Shown: in pieces, positions 38,296-49,241 of the stretch
Layout: the number at the start of each line of letters is the position of its first letter
Numbering within the stretch: the first letter of the stretch is position 1
Source: Methylococcales bacterium
GTDB taxonomy: Bacteria > Pseudomonadota > Gammaproteobacteria > Methylococcales > Methylomonadaceae
DNA length: 64,000 bases
Direction: 5' to 3'
Assembly: GCA_030949405.1 (NCBI GenBank)
Contig: JAUZSN010000002.1
Coordinates: 1,240,001-1,304,000 of the forward strand
Position numbers and translations under genes: made by a program
The notes under the pieces: generated by a model
Seen by the model: only the letters and a program-made list of their open reading frames with translations
Told to the model about the DNA's origin: nothing
Database searches by the model: none

Positions 38296-41200
38296 ATGAA
38301 TAATATCATTTCTGCTTTATTACTCTGCCTTGTTGTATTTGTCAGTGGCTGTGATTCCAACTCAAATTCAACCGATGTAACAGCCTCAAAATCAAAGCCC
38401 TTTGATTTAAAAATAGCGCAACAGCATTATGCAGGAATTGATTTAACCATTGCCGATATTAGTGAGCAAAATTATAACAAAGGCTCCGCATTAGCCGTAA
38501 CACTCACCGTTCCGCTCAACCCAGCCGAAGACTTCCAAGATTTTTTTAAAGTCAGTGATAAAAAAGGACAAGCCATCACGGGAAGCTGGGAGCTTTCAAA
38601 AAGTGGCCTCGTGGTTTATTTTCCAACCATTGAACCGTCAAGTGAATATACAGTTGATGTTTTGGGCGGGTTAACCGCAGCAACGGATAAACCATTAGCT
38701 CAAGCCACCACTAAAAAAATTAAAACCCGAAAAATGCAGCCGCAATTGCGTTTTGCCAGTAAAGGCTCTGTCTTACCTGCAAAATTAGCCAAAGGCCTTC
38801 CTGTTGTCGTCACTAATATTGATGCCATTGATGTTAAATTTTATCGAATTAAAAGCGATAAAATGAATCATTTTTTAAATGAATGGCGCGGACGCGCACA
38901 GCAATCTAATTATGAATTACAAAAATACCTGCCTTTTATGGATCTTAGCTATACAGGACGCTTTGATTTAAATCCTCCTAAAAATACCCGCCACAGTACC
39001 TATTTAGATTTAGCGGACATTGATGCCTTAAAACAGCCAGGCATTTATTTAGCCACCATGAAAAAAGCGGCTAACTTTAAAGATGAATACCAAGTGACTT
39101 ATTTTGTGGTCAGTGATTTAGGGCTTCATGCACGAATGTTTCACGATAAATTAAGCGTACAAATAAGTTCATTAACCACAGGAAAAGCGGTTTCTGACGT
39201 AGCGTTAACGTTATTCGATAATAATGAAAAAGAATTAGCAAAAACTAAAACCGATTCAGCGGGACAAGCACATTTTGGCAGTCATCACAAAGCAGAATTA
39301 TTGATTGCACGAGATAACGATCATATTTCAATTTTAAAATTAAATTCACCCGCCCTAGATTTATCGGAATTTAAAGTCGAAGGGCGTGAACAAAAACCGA
39401 TTGAGATTTTTACCTACAGTCCTCGAGATATTTATCGCCCTGGTGAAACCATTACGTTTAGTGCCATTCTACGCAATGCCGATGCGAAAGCGATTAAATA
39501 TCCCCCTATCAATGCAGTGATAAAACGCGCAGACGGTCAAAAAATTAAATACTTTACATGGCATCCTCAAGCGGATAGCCAAGGTTATTATCAAACGGAT
39601 TATCAATTACCCGATAATGCGATGACAGGTAATTGGACACTAGAGTTAGAAACCGCAGGTAAAACCTATCATGCCTATAAATTCAAAGTAGAAGCGTTTT
39701 TACCTGAGCGGATGGAGTTATTACTGGGTCAACAACCGCCGCGTGATAACTGGACAACGGGTAATTCCGCCTTAAAAATTCCCGTTTCAGGGCAATACCT
39801 CTATGACGCACCCGCCGCTAATAATCGCTTAAGTACCAAGGTGATTATTAAACAAAATCGCCAACCGATTAAAGCCTTAAAAGATTATTATTTTGGCTTA
39901 GAAGATGAGAAATCCAAGGTTAAGTTTTATGAGTTAGCGGATATTAATTTAGATGAAAAAGGCTTGGCAACCTTAAACGTCCCTTCACGTTGGAAAAAAG
40001 TTAAAAATAGTCCGATGTCTATTAAGGTCATTAATAGTTTATTTGAAACAGGCGGGCGACCTGTCACCCGTTCGATTAATTTTACCTCATGGCCTCAAAA
40101 AACTTTACTCGGCATTCGTCCCCAAACACCGCTTACCGATATTCCTGATAGCACGGAAATTAAATTTGATGTCGTTAAAGCCACCGTAGAAGGAACGTTA
40201 CAAGGAGACAGCGAAATTGTCGCCAAACTAATCAAAGAACAACGTGATTATTACTGGGAATATTCCTATTCAGAAGGCTGGCATTCGGAACATACGGCAA
40301 AAAACTATCAGGTTTTTGAAAAACGTTTAACTTTAGACCCTAAAAAAGCCGTGACGTTAACCGTGCCAGTGGAATGGGGATCGTATCTTTTAGTGATTGA
40401 AGACGCTAAAACAGGCCAAAAAAGTTCAGTGCGTTTTTATGCAGGCAGTGGCTGGCATGAAACTGAGATTAATCAATCGGCTCGCCCAGAACGGGTTGTA
40501 ATTGAATTAGATAAAAAGAATTACCACGCGGGTGAAAAGGTCAAACTCAAAGTAACCCCACCTTATACGGGCAATGGTTTTATTAGTGTTGAAAGTGGTG
40601 ATGAACAATTATGGTTTAAACGCGTTAACGTCCCTGCGGAAGGGTTGAAAATAGAGATTCCTGTTAAAAAAGAATGGGCGCGGCATGATCTCTATATTTC
40701 TTCGGTGGTCTTTAGAGCAGGCGATGCCAAAGAGAAAATTACCCCGAATCGAGCCGTCGGTATTGTTCATTTACCGTTAAACCGTGATAATCGTCAGCTT
40801 AAAGTCAGTATTGATGCCCCCACGGGAGAAATTCGCCCTGAAACAACGTTAATAAGTACCGTAAAAATTGCAAATTCAAAAGCGGGACAAAAAAACTATG
40901 TGACCTTAGCCGCTGTCGATGTCGGCGTATTAAATATTACTAATTATAAAACCCCCGATCCTTTCAAATGGTTTTTTGAACCACGACGCTATAAGGTCGA
41001 TCAACGGGATATTTATAATCGAATTATTGAATTAGTTGATGGCGGAGTCACAAAAGCCCGTTTTGGAGGGGATGCAGATAAACATGCAGGCGGAGCGCGA
41101 CCTGATTCAGAAATAAAAATTGTGTCGTTATTTAGTGGCTTAGTTGAAACCGATGCTCAAGGACAGGCACAGATTAAATTAGACATTCCTGATTTTAATG

Positions 41201-43203
41201 GGCGTTTACGATTAATGGCGATAGCTTTTAATGATGAACAATTTGGAGCAGCCGATACTGAAGTCACCATTGCCGCCCCTGTGATTGCCGAAATTTCCTT
41301 ACCTCGATTTTTAGCCGCAGGGGATAAAGCGGAATTAACGTTAGATTTACGCAATCAAAGTGGGGAACAGCAAACCTTAAATGTAAAATTTTCAGCCACA
41401 TCACCTATCACTTTAGTCGATAATAAACCGCTAACAATTACCTTAAACGACAAACAAAAAAACGTATTACGGTTACCTATTATCGCGGGAAATAGTTTGG
41501 GGCAATCATTAATTACCCTGCACTTAAATAATGCTCAAGGCGCAAAGGAATTAATTAAATTTAAACGGGAATGGCGATTAGGCACACGTCCTGCTTATCC
41601 TGCAACAGCATCCATTCAACGGCGATTAATTAAAGCAGGCGAGTCGGTTGCTATCACCCCGAATTTAAATCAATTATTAATAGAGTCGGCCACCGCGCAA
41701 CTTAACATTTCAGCGAATCCCCCGATTGCGATAAAAAGTCATTTAAAACAGTTATTGCAATATCCTTATGGCTGTCTTGAACAAACGATTAGCAGCACCT
41801 ACCCGTGGTTATCCGTTAATAGCCAAACGATTAACGAATGGGGCTTATCTAAAGTATTAATTAATAATAAACCGCTTAATATTAAAGATAAAGCGCGGAC
41901 TATTGAGCGTAGTATTAGTCGAATAGCAGGAATGCAACGCAGTAATGGCGGCTTTGGTTTATGGTCAAATAACGATCGTGAAGAGCATTGGCTCACCGCT
42001 TATGCCGTTGATTTCTTATTGGATGCGAAAGATGAAGGTGCGAGTGTTCCGCAAGAAATGTTGGATAAAGCCCTCAAACGGCTTACGGAATATTTGAATC
42101 AACGCGGTAATATGTACGGGCAAGGCTATAGTCAATACCCCAAACATGCGAGTTTTGCTTATAAATCGTATGCGGCTTATGTATTATCGCGGGTAAATCG
42201 CGCCCCTTTAGGAACATTACGCACCTTATACGATCATCATTATAAAGAAGTAAAATCAGGTCTCCCTTTAACTCATTTAGGAATTGCCTTATTTAATCAA
42301 GGCGATCAAATCAAAGGGAAACAAGCCATTCAGTTGGGAATCAATAAACCGCGTAATGATTATTTTTATTTAGGCGATTATGGCAGTCGATTGCGGGATT
42401 TAACCTTAATTAATTATTTATTAAATAAACATCCCGTTGCCCCTAAATTAGTGGCTGGTTTAATTTTTCAATTAGGGGATGAATTAGCCCATCGAGATTA
42501 TTTAAGTACTCAAGAAAGAAACGCATTATTTAGAACAGGGGTGTTATTAAAAAGCAAACCTCAGCAAGCATGGCAAGGAAATTTAGTCTTAGACGCGAGT
42601 GAGACGATATTGAAGCAAAAGGGAACTTATCATAAAAACTTTCAAGGTGATAAAATACCCCAAACGGTGACCTTTAACTCACAAGCGACCCTTCCTTTAT
42701 ATATGCGCTATGGGGTTCAAGCTTATCCGCGTACCGCCCCTGCGATGCAAATGGACACGATTCAAGTTGAGCGTAATTATTACACGCTTCAAGGCAAGCG
42801 TGTTGAGCTTAAGCAAGTCAAGAGTGGTGATGTTTTTGTTGTACATCTTAATGTAACCGCCAAAAAACGGATTAAAGATGCGTTAATTATTGATTTAATC
42901 CCCGCAGGCTTTGAAATTGAAAATCAAAACCTTGAAAATAATTTAAAAATTGATCGTTTTAAAATTGGCAATGAAACTATTTTAAAAATGCAAAGTTACA
43001 GTCGAGTCAGCTATGAACAGTATTTAGATGATCGTTATATTGCTGCAATTGACTTAGGTAAAAACCGTTCACGCCATGTATTTTATTTGATGAGAGCGGT
43101 GACCAAAGGTAATTTTGTTAATCCCCCGCCTTATGTTGAAGATATGTATCGTCCTTATATTCGAGGAATCGGGCGAACCTTTAATAATGTAGATATTTTT
43201 TAG
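38296..43203 (+). CDS. Bacterial alpha-2-macroglobulin lipoprotein with thioester (YfhM type)
   Basis: 1635 residues from ATG 38296; an in-frame GTG at 38284 lies inside the GTGAGAAGA ribosome-binding region and is rejected. The signal peptide ends in lipobox FVSGC (Cys19), so it is lipid-anchored in the periplasm. Successive macroglobulin domains (for example FTYSPRDIYRPGETITFSAI near residue 375) lead to a bait-like region and the thioester motif YPYGCLEQ (Cys about 1160) at the start of the alpha-helical thioester domain. Such proteins trap proteases that enter the periplasm. In many gammaproteobacteria the gene is paired with pbpC (penicillin-binding protein 1C); here the next gene encodes a Uma2 nuclease instead. 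Confidence 0.92.
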   Translation: MNNIISALLLCLVVFVSGCDSNSNSTDVTASKSKPFDLKIAQQHYAGIDLTIADISEQNYNKGSALAVTLTVPLNPAEDFQDFFKVSDKKGQAITGSWELSKSGLVVYFPTIEPSSEYTVDVLGGLTAATDKPLAQATTKKIKTRKMQPQLRFASKGSVLPAKLAKGLPVVVTNIDAIDVKFYRIKSDKMNHFLNEWRGRAQQSNYELQKYLPFMDLSYTGRFDLNPPKNTRHSTYLDLADIDALKQPGIYLATMKKAANFKDEYQVTYFVVSDLGLHARMFHDKLSVQISSLTTGKAVSDVALTLFDNNEKELAKTKTDSAGQAHFGSHHKAELLIARDNDHISILKLNSPALDLSEFKVEGREQKPIEIFTYSPRDIYRPGETITFSAILRNADAKAIKYPPINAVIKRADGQKIKYFTWHPQADSQGYYQTDYQLPDNAMTGNWTLELETAGKTYHAYKFKVEAFLPERMELLLGQQPPRDNWTTGNSALKIPVSGQYLYDAPAANNRLSTKVIIKQNRQPIKALKDYYFGLEDEKSKVKFYELADINLDEKGLATLNVPSRWKKVKNSPMSIKVINSLFETGGRPVTRSINFTSWPQKTLLGIRPQTPLTDIPDSTEIKFDVVKATVEGTLQGDSEIVAKLIKEQRDYYWEYSYSEGWHSEHTAKNYQVFEKRLTLDPKKAVTLTVPVEWGSYLLVIEDAKTGQKSSVRFYAGSGWHETEINQSARPERVVIELDKKNYHAGEKVKLKVTPPYTGNGFISVESGDEQLWFKRVNVPAEGLKIEIPVKKEWARHDLYISSVVFRAGDAKEKITPNRAVGIVHLPLNRDNRQLKVSIDAPTGEIRPETTLISTVKIANSKAGQKNYVTLAAVDVGVLNITNYKTPDPFKWFFEPRRYKVDQRDIYNRIIELVDGGVTKARFGGDADKHAGGARPDSEIKIVSLFSGLVETDAQGQAQIKLDIPDFNGRLRLMAIAFNDEQFGAADTEVTIAAPVIAEISLPRFLAAGDKAELTLDLRNQSGEQQTLNVKFSATSPITLVDNKPLTITLNDKQKNVLRLPIIAGNSLGQSLITLHLNNAQGAKELIKFKREWRLGTRPAYPATASIQRRLIKAGESVAITPNLNQLLIESATAQLNISANPPIAIKSHLKQLLQYPYGCLEQTISSTYPWLSVNSQTINEWGLSKVLINNKPLNIKDKARTIERSISRIAGMQRSNGGFGLWSNNDREEHWLTAYAVDFLLDAKDEGASVPQEMLDKALKRLTEYLNQRGNMYGQGYSQYPKHASFAYKSYAAYVLSRVNRAPLGTLRTLYDHHYKEVKSGLPLTHLGIALFNQGDQIKGKQAIQLGINKPRNDYFYLGDYGSRLRDLTLINYLLNKHPVAPKLVAGLIFQLGDELAHRDYLSTQERNALFRTGVLLKSKPQQAWQGNLVLDASETILKQKGTYHKNFQGDKIPQTVTFNSQATLPLYMRYGVQAYPRTAPAMQMDTIQVERNYYTLQGKRVELKQVKSGDVFVVHLNVTAKKRIKDALIIDLIPAGFEIENQNLENNLKIDRFKIGNETILKMQSYSRVSYEQYLDDRYIAAIDLGKNRSRHVFYLMRAVTKGNFVNPPPYVEDMYRPYIRGIGRTFNNVDIF

Positions 43204-43213
43204 GAAAAAAAAG

Positions 43214-43792
43214 ATGAGTGCGGTAATGATGGAAAAACGCTATTCTATCGAAGACTATTTAGCTTTAGAAGATAAAGCAGATTCTAAAAGTGAATATTAC
43301 GAGGGGGAAATTTTTCCAACGGCAGGCGGAACTTTAAATCATAATCAAATAAGTATTAACCTTTGTATTATTTTAGGAATCGCCTTTAAAAAACGTGATT
43401 TTCGAGTTTTTGCAGGCGATGTTAAATTACATATTCCAGCGACGAATAGTTTTACTTACCCCGATGTTTTAGTGATTAACGGAGAACCCAGTTATTGGCA
43501 AAATCGTCGAGATACGATAGATAAATCTGAGTTAATTATTGAAATTTTATCAGACAGTACAAAAGATTATGATCGAGCAGGAAAGTTTGAAAATTACCGA
43601 AGTTTACCTGAGTTACATGATTATATTTTAATTAGCCAAGATAAAGTTCACATCGAGCATTTTGAAAAACAAGCGTTTAACCAATGGTTATTAACGGAAT
43701 ATAAATTATTAGACGACTCATTGAAACTCGTTCAAATTGAAGAAAGGATGAGTCTCGGTGATATTTATGACAAAATTGTATTTGAAAAATAG
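43214..43792 (+). CDS. Uma2 family restriction-endonuclease-like protein
   Basis: 192 residues of the Uma2/DUF820 PD-(D/E)XK fold: MEKRYSIEDYLALED, SEYYEGEIFPTAGGTLNHNQI, FTYPDVLVINGEP and ELIIEILSDSTKDYDRAGKFENYR, with Asp and Glu in the expected places (YPDV, IIEIL). The family is abundant in cyanobacteria and other mobile-element-rich genomes; its biological role is unsettled. It starts 10 bp after the macroglobulin gene and is followed closely by a toxin-antitoxin pair. Confidence 0.9.
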   Translation: MSAVMMEKRYSIEDYLALEDKADSKSEYYEGEIFPTAGGTLNHNQISINLCIILGIAFKKRDFRVFAGDVKLHIPATNSFTYPDVLVINGEPSYWQNRRDTIDKSELIIEILSDSTKDYDRAGKFENYRSLPELHDYILISQDKVHIEHFEKQAFNQWLLTEYKLLDDSLKLVQIEERMSLGDIYDKIVFEK

Positions 43793-43801
43793 AAACCACT
43801 T

Positions 43802-44092
43802 GTGAGATTAAAAACAGAGGACATTAAAATAATAAAAACATTAACCGCCACTTTTTTCGGAGAAACGAGTTCTGTTTTTTTGTTTGGCAGTCGAGTCGAT
43901 GACCATAAAAAAGGCGGTGATATTGATTTATACATTGAAGTCGATGATAAGCATGATCTTTTTGAACGAAAGATAAAATTTTTAGCCCGATTAAAACGTG
44001 CTATAGGCGATCAAAAAATTGATCTCGTCTTTAATGAAGATAGCTCACGACTCATCGAACAGGAAATAAAAAAATGGGCAATCAAGCTTTAA
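43802..44092 (+). CDS. MNT-type nucleotidyltransferase antitoxin (MntA-like)
   Basis: 96 residues, GTG start. The minimal nucleotidyltransferase motif is FLFGSRVDDHKKGGDIDLYI, that is GS-x9-D-x-D (shown: Gly-Ser, then Asp-Ile-Asp). In HEPN/MNT modules this protein AMPylates and inactivates the HEPN ribonuclease. It overlaps the next gene by 19 bp, typical for translational coupling of the pair. Confidence 0.88.
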   Translation: MRLKTEDIKIIKTLTATFFGETSSVFLFGSRVDDHKKGGDIDLYIEVDDKHDLFERKIKFLARLKRAIGDQKIDLVFNEDSSRLIEQEIKKWAIKL

Positions 44093-44556
44093 TTTATAAA
44101 GAAAAATTTGAAAAAAACCTTAAAGAAGCCGCGATACATTTACAACGTATTAATGAAGCGTTTGAAGAGTTATCCATTAACTATTCATTTCCAATCGAAA
44201 CTGAGGATTTTTTGAAAATTCTAGTTAATAGAAATGAGTTAGCCTTTGCCGATCAAATTATCTATCGTTTTTCAAAAACACAAGATAGTATGGGGGCAAA
44301 ATTATTCAAGAGCTTCGTTCAATACCAAGGCGAAAATATAAACCGTCCTTTTTTAGATATTCTAAATTCATTGGAAAAATTAGATATTTTAGACGTGGAA
44401 AAATGGTTTGAATTAAGAGAAATTAGAAATGAAATTGCTCATGATTACGAAGAAAATGAATTACTGGCTAAAACTATCCTCAATAATATTTATCGCTATA
44501 AAGAAGAATTAAACACTATTTTAAACATGCTTGAACAACAAATAAATAATACTTAA
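44074..44556 (+). CDS. HEPN-domain ribonuclease toxin (HepT-like)
   Basis: 160 residues, mainly helical. The catalytic HEPN motif R-x4-H is present in REIRNEIAHDYEEN near residue 125, and the Tyr after the His (HDYEEN) is the position AMPylated in characterised systems. It forms a two-gene type VII-like toxin-antitoxin unit with the upstream nucleotidyltransferase. Ends 21 bp before alaS on the same strand. Confidence 0.82.
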   Translation: MGNQALIYKEKFEKNLKEAAIHLQRINEAFEELSINYSFPIETEDFLKILVNRNELAFADQIIYRFSKTQDSMGAKLFKSFVQYQGENINRPFLDILNSLEKLDILDVEKWFELREIRNEIAHDYEENELLAKTILNNIYRYKEELNTILNMLEQQINNT

Positions 44557-44577
44557 ACCTTAACGCTTTTAGACATC

Positions 44578-47193
44578 ATGAAAACAAATATAACCAGTGC
44601 CGCCGTACGAGCTGCTTTTTTAGACTTTTTTCAACAACATGGACACACGGTTGAGCCAAGTAGCTCTTTAGTGCCAGTAAATGACCCCACGCTATTATTT
44701 ACTAATGCGGGCATGGTTCCTTTTAAAGATGTCTTTTTAGGTCGAGAACAGAGAAACTTTGTACGCGCAGCCTCTAGCCAGCGTTGTGTACGTGCAGGTG
44801 GCAAGCATAATGATTTAGAAAATGTCGGTTATACCGCACGTCATCATACGTTTTTTGAAATGCTAGGTAACTTTAGTTTTGGTGATTATTTCAAAGAAGA
44901 AGCGATACATTTTGCATGGCAATTTTTAACCGTAGAGCTAAAGATTCCTGCGGAAAAATTATGGGTCACTGTCTTTGAAGAAGATGCCGATACGGAACAA
45001 ATTTGGTTAGAAAAAATAGGTGTTGATCCTTCACGCTTATCTAAAATTGGCGCAAAAGATAATTTTTGGTCAATGGGTGAGACAGGGCCTTGTGGTCCTT
45101 GTAGTGAAATATTCTACGATCATGGCGAAACGATTGCAGGCGGGCCTCCAGGAACTCCCGAAGAAGAGGGCGACCGTTATATTGAAATTTGGAACTTAGT
45201 CTTTATGCAATATAACCGCGATCAAGACGGGGTTTTACATCCGTTACCGAAACCTTCTGTGGATACAGGCATGGGCTTGGAGCGCGTCACGGCGATTTTA
45301 CAAGGGGTGCATAATAATTATGAGATTGATTTATTTCAAGGTTTATTGAAAGTTGCGGCAAAATTAGCCAATACCGAGGATTTAAGTTTAAGTTCTTTAC
45401 GAGTGATTGCCGATCATATTCGTTCGTGTGCCTTTTTAATTGTTGATGAAGTGATGCCTTCCAATGAAGGGCGGGGTTATGTATTAAGACGAATTATTCG
45501 CCGTGCAATTCGTCATGGTTATCGTTTAGGGATTCGTGAGATTTTCTTTTATAAACTCGTTGCGCCCTTAGTTGATGAAATGGGCGCGGCTTATCCTGAA
45601 TTGGCGAAAGCTCAAGCACAGGTTGAACGAATTTTGAAAAAAGAAGAACAACGTTTTGCCGAGACTTTAGAACAAGGTATGAAAGTTTTGGAAGCCTGTA
45701 TTTTAAAAATGCACGACAGCGTAATTCCAGGTGACACCGCTTTTTTACTTTATGACACCTATGGATTTCCGTTAGACCTAACCGCTGATTTTGCCCGTGA
45801 AAATAACTTAACCGTCGATCATGCCGCCTTTGAAATTGCGATGAATAAGCAACGAGAACGTGCAAGAGGCGCGAGTAGTTTTAAGGTTGCTTACGATCAC
45901 GAAATTGAACATGACAGTCAAACTGAATTTACAGGTTATCAATCGTTAACGAATGAAGCGAATATTCTCGGTTTATTTAATCAAGGGAACGCTGTTGATT
46001 GTCTACAAACCAATAATGAAGGGGTTTTATTGTTAGACAAAACGCCGTTTTATGGTGAGTCGGGCGGACAAGTCGGTGATAACGGTTTAATTGAAGTAGA
46101 GGGCGGCATTTTTAAAGTCACGGATACCCAAAAACAAGCAGGCACGTTATTTTTACATCAAGGCAAAGTCATTTCAGGTGAGCTAAAACAAGGACAATCC
46201 TGTCATGCAAGCGTTAATAGTGATCCTCGAAAAGCGACCGAATTAAACCATTCAGCCACTCATTTATTACATGCCGCATTAAGACAAGTTTTAGGGGAGC
46301 ATGTGACTCAGAAAGGCTCATTAGTGAATCCTAAACAATTACGTTTTGATTTTTCACATTTTGAGCCGATGACTAAGGATGAAATAAGCCATGTTGAAAA
46401 ATTAGTTAATCAACAAATACGCTTAAATCATTTGGTTTCAGCTAACATCATGCCTAAAGCCGCTGCTATGGAAGCAGGCGCGATGGCGTTGTTTGGTGAA
46501 AAATATGGTGATGAGGTACGGGTTTTAAAAATGGGTGAATTTTCCACCGAGCTTTGTGGAGGCACCCATGTTGAACGGACAGGGGAAATAGGTTTTTGTA
46601 AAATCACCTCTGAAACAGGCGTTGCCGCAGGGGTACGTCGTTTGGAAGCGGTGACAGGTCAAGCAGGATTTGATTGGGTTCATGCAAATAATCAAGCGTT
46701 AACGCAGGTCGCGCAGTTATTAAAAAGTTCGCCTGAAAAGGTTGAAAGTAAAGTTCAGCAGTTATTAGAAAAACATAAATTGTTAGAAAAAGAACTTGAG
46801 CGTTTACAAGCGAAGCTAGCGAGTTCAGCGGGGGATGAGTTAAGTTCTCAGGCGGTTGAGATTAATGGCATTAAGGTTTTGGCGGTTGAATTGAAAGAGG
46901 TTGATCCCAAAGCGATGCGTGGAATGGTGGATCAATTAAAAAATAAACTCGGTAAATCGGCGATTATTTTAGCCACGGTGACGGGTGATAAAGTGAGTTT
47001 GATTGCTGGGGTTTCAAAAGCGGAAACTAAGCAACTTAAAGCGGGTGATTTGGTTAATTTTATCGCGCAACAAGTTGGGGGGAAAGGCGGTGGTCGTCCT
47101 GATATGGCACAAGCGGGGGGGAATAATCCTGCGGCTTTGTCGGGTGCTTTGAAGCAAGTTCCAGAGTGGGTTAAGTTACAACTTAGCCATTAA
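44578..47193 (+). CDS. alaS: Alanyl-tRNA synthetase
   Basis: 871 residues, full length. Class II catalytic core ([32 protein letters not shown]), tRNA-recognition domain, editing domain with [12 protein letters not shown] and [13 protein letters not shown], and C-terminal C-Ala domain ([15 protein letters not shown]). The gene following it in many gammaproteobacteria (lysC or recX/csrA neighbourhood) has been displaced here by mobile elements starting 15 bp after the stop. Confidence 0.97.
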   Translation: MKTNITSAAVRAAFLDFFQQHGHTVEPSSSLVPVNDPTLLFTNAGMVPFKDVFLGREQRNFVRAASSQRCVRAGGKHNDLENVGYTARHHTFFEMLGNFSFGDYFKEEAIHFAWQFLTVELKIPAEKLWVTVFEEDADTEQIWLEKIGVDPSRLSKIGAKDNFWSMGETGPCGPCSEIFYDHGETIAGGPPGTPEEEGDRYIEIWNLVFMQYNRDQDGVLHPLPKPSVDTGMGLERVTAILQGVHNNYEIDLFQGLLKVAAKLANTEDLSLSSLRVIADHIRSCAFLIVDEVMPSNEGRGYVLRRIIRRAIRHGYRLGIREIFFYKLVAPLVDEMGAAYPELAKAQAQVERILKKEEQRFAETLEQGMKVLEACILKMHDSVIPGDTAFLLYDTYGFPLDLTADFARENNLTVDHAAFEIAMNKQRERARGASSFKVAYDHEIEHDSQTEFTGYQSLTNEANILGLFNQGNAVDCLQTNNEGVLLLDKTPFYGESGGQVGDNGLIEVEGGIFKVTDTQKQAGTLFLHQGKVISGELKQGQSCHASVNSDPRKATELNHSATHLLHAALRQVLGEHVTQKGSLVNPKQLRFDFSHFEPMTKDEISHVEKLVNQQIRLNHLVSANIMPKAAAMEAGAMALFGEKYGDEVRVLKMGEFSTELCGGTHVERTGEIGFCKITSETGVAAGVRRLEAVTGQAGFDWVHANNQALTQVAQLLKSSPEKVESKVQQLLEKHKLLEKELERLQAKLASSAGDELSSQAVEINGIKVLAVELKEVDPKAMRGMVDQLKNKLGKSAIILATVTGDKVSLIAGVSKAETKQLKAGDLVNFIAQQVGGKGGGRPDMAQAGGNNPAALSGALKQVPEWVKLQLSH

Positions 47194-47207
47194 ATCATCT
47201 AAAAAGG

Positions 47208-48909
47208 GGCTACCAATTTAAGACGGGACATCCAGCAATTTCAAAGGGTTAGAAAACACACGCTTTCGACTATTTCTAGGAAGCGGTAACTCGCCCATTT
47301 CATTCAGTAGCCATGAAAACAAGTCTGGAAACTCGGTATCAAATAAACGCATGGCGGCGGTTGTGCCATCCTCACGTTTGATTCCGTAGTTATGAATGAC
47401 CGTCAACGCGTTTAATCGCTTTTTATTCAAACCTCGCCCATTGCGATACATTTGCGATAAACAGCCATTTCGCCCTTCCACCGCAGATGAACTGCGTTGA
47501 AACTGCCTTGCCATATGCTCCGCCAATGTTAGCCATCGCTGCATTTCACTGATTGATAACTTTGCACTAAATGGGTCTGATTTGAGCTTATCAGACGCGG
47601 TTTCCCAAGCTTTTCGATAGTTTTCCTTTGACCTGCGGCTTTTAGTTTGTTCCATTTTCTGATGCCAATAAACAACGGGTAATAATGTTGTGGTCAACCA
47701 ATATTCGGTATCCGCATCAAGCCCCAAATTTTGCAAGGTTTCGCGTACCCAAAGCCACCAAAAACTGATGGATACCGCTAACGGTTTTATTTGATTACGA
47801 AACTTTTTCATCACGCCTTTATGATCGTTAATCCCTTGTTTTTCCGCTATTTTTTCAAAGGCTCGCGCTCTTAACTCTAGCAACTTCTCAACCTGTTCCG
47901 CATCGTTTCTACGACTATCATTGAGTGAAAAAGGATGAACTTCATCCGCAATCCCTTGTAAGTTTTCGTGATAATCTGTTTGTATTTTTTGGCTTCTTCA
48001 AGCTCTTTTTCAGCCGTTATCCGTGTTGTTTTAAGTCCAATAATTTTCTGCATCGTTGCCGTTTTAGAAACAGTAGACTCTGCGGTTTGCGCTGCTTGCC
48101 GCTGTTTTTCAGCCCTTGCTGCACGCCTGCCGATTTTCGCGCCTAACCAGCGACTCATATCTTGTTGAGCATGAAAAATATCTGCCCCCGATTCGCACTT
48201 AAACCCCGTCACTGCCATTTTTATCAACGCCTTAGCGCGATCACTAATCGCATGATTAACCTCAATGCCTAATGATTCTAATCGTGGCGAAACCTTTTTA
48301 TACCAAGTATCGTAGCACCTATCATCGCTAATATCTTCCAACAAAAGATAGCCAGAACGTAAGTCCATTAAAACTAAAATCATAAAGTTGCCGAAAAAGT
48401 CTCATCCAGCCCAGCAACAACTTTACGTGTTTGTTTTTTCACACTTTTTCGCATTCTTGCTGAAACTGCAGGCAATAAGACTTCCATTTTATTGATTTGA
48501 GTCCGCAGTGCGTCGGGTGATACGCCCACATGGGTGTCAATCCGTATCATTTTAAAAAACAGCGATAAAGTCTCTGCACCTACGCCTGCCTTTAATCCAA
48601 AGACATACAAGGCGGAAAACACCATTAATCTTTGCCAAGAACTACCTGCCTCGGTTTCCCATAATGATGATTCAGGATGTCGATTTCGCTTTGTTTGCGC
48701 TTGACGATGACGATGCACACTGCTTTTTGAGCGACCAACAATTGAAGCTAAGTTACGAACAGTTTGCTTGCCTGTTGTTGTAATTTCAGCGATAATTGCG
48801 TGACTAGCTGCGCGTATTTTCTGTGTTGTTCTGTTTTTTTAGTCATTAACCTATGATACAAGAATATCGCAGTTAGTTCTTTATTTTGTCCCGTCTTAAG
48901 TTGGTAGCC
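47208..48909 (-). mobile_element. Insertion sequence with DUF6399-type transposase (1702 bp), decayed
   Basis: Both ends carry the terminal inverted repeat GGCTACCAA(C/T)TTAAGACGGG, exact at 47208 and complementary to 48909. Its only gene is a fragmented transposase. The flanks show no duplication (TAAAAAGG versus TTTTCATG), and the right end sits in a cut IS5-like copy whose other part is missing, so rearrangement followed or accompanied insertion. Five MITEs in the window share these ends. Confidence 0.75.
47218..48846 (-). pseudogene. Transposase with C-terminal DUF6399 domain, broken into several frames
   Basis: Reads from ATG 48846 (MTKKTEQHRKYAQLV) through a helix-turn-helix segment (TVRNLASIVGRSKSSVHRHR, other frame), then frames 48718-48380, 48383-47877 and 47883-47218. 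The central part has a DDE-like core (ILVLMDLRSGYLLLED; VNHAISDRAKALIK) and a coiled-coil stretch. The C-terminus SSAVEGRNGCLSQMYRNGRG is the DUF6399 signature I recall from transposase-like proteins of cyanobacteria and methylotrophs. At least two or three frameshifts make this copy inactive. Confidence 0.7.
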
Positions 48910-49220
48910 TTTTCATGTTTTTCTTTTTGATCTTCAATAAGGGTCTTTTCAAATAGAGATAATAGTAAAATAAAATGTTCTGTTTTTAATCCTGTTAAAG
49001 CTCTTAACTGTCTATCATCATAAATTCTTGGTAAAATTTCTTTTATTTTCATGTTATACTTTTATTTTTATTTTTTATAGAAATTTATTATAAAGCTTAT
49101 TTATTATTTTTAATAATTTAATTTAAAGTTTATTTATTAGGCTGTATCAACTGATTGTGAGTGTTATCAAGTATATATAAGCAATTGATTTTAATATGTT
49201 TTATTTAGAAGAACAAGTCT
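48910..49220 (-). mobile_element. Truncated IS5-like element (5' end only)
   Basis: Reverse-complement copy of 444 to about 754, including the terminus AGACTTGTTCTTCTAAATAA and the transposase start (MKIKEILPRIYDDRQLRAL). It is cut at 48910 by the DUF6399-type IS. The outer end abuts AAT, as in the complete copy. Confidence 0.85.
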
Positions 49221-49241
49221 AATATTACAAAGGGTTGAGTT

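Noticed and set aside
45494-45865. 123-residue frame antisense to alaS
   Set aside because: Lies wholly inside the conserved alaS gene; no ribosome-binding site or recognisable domain.
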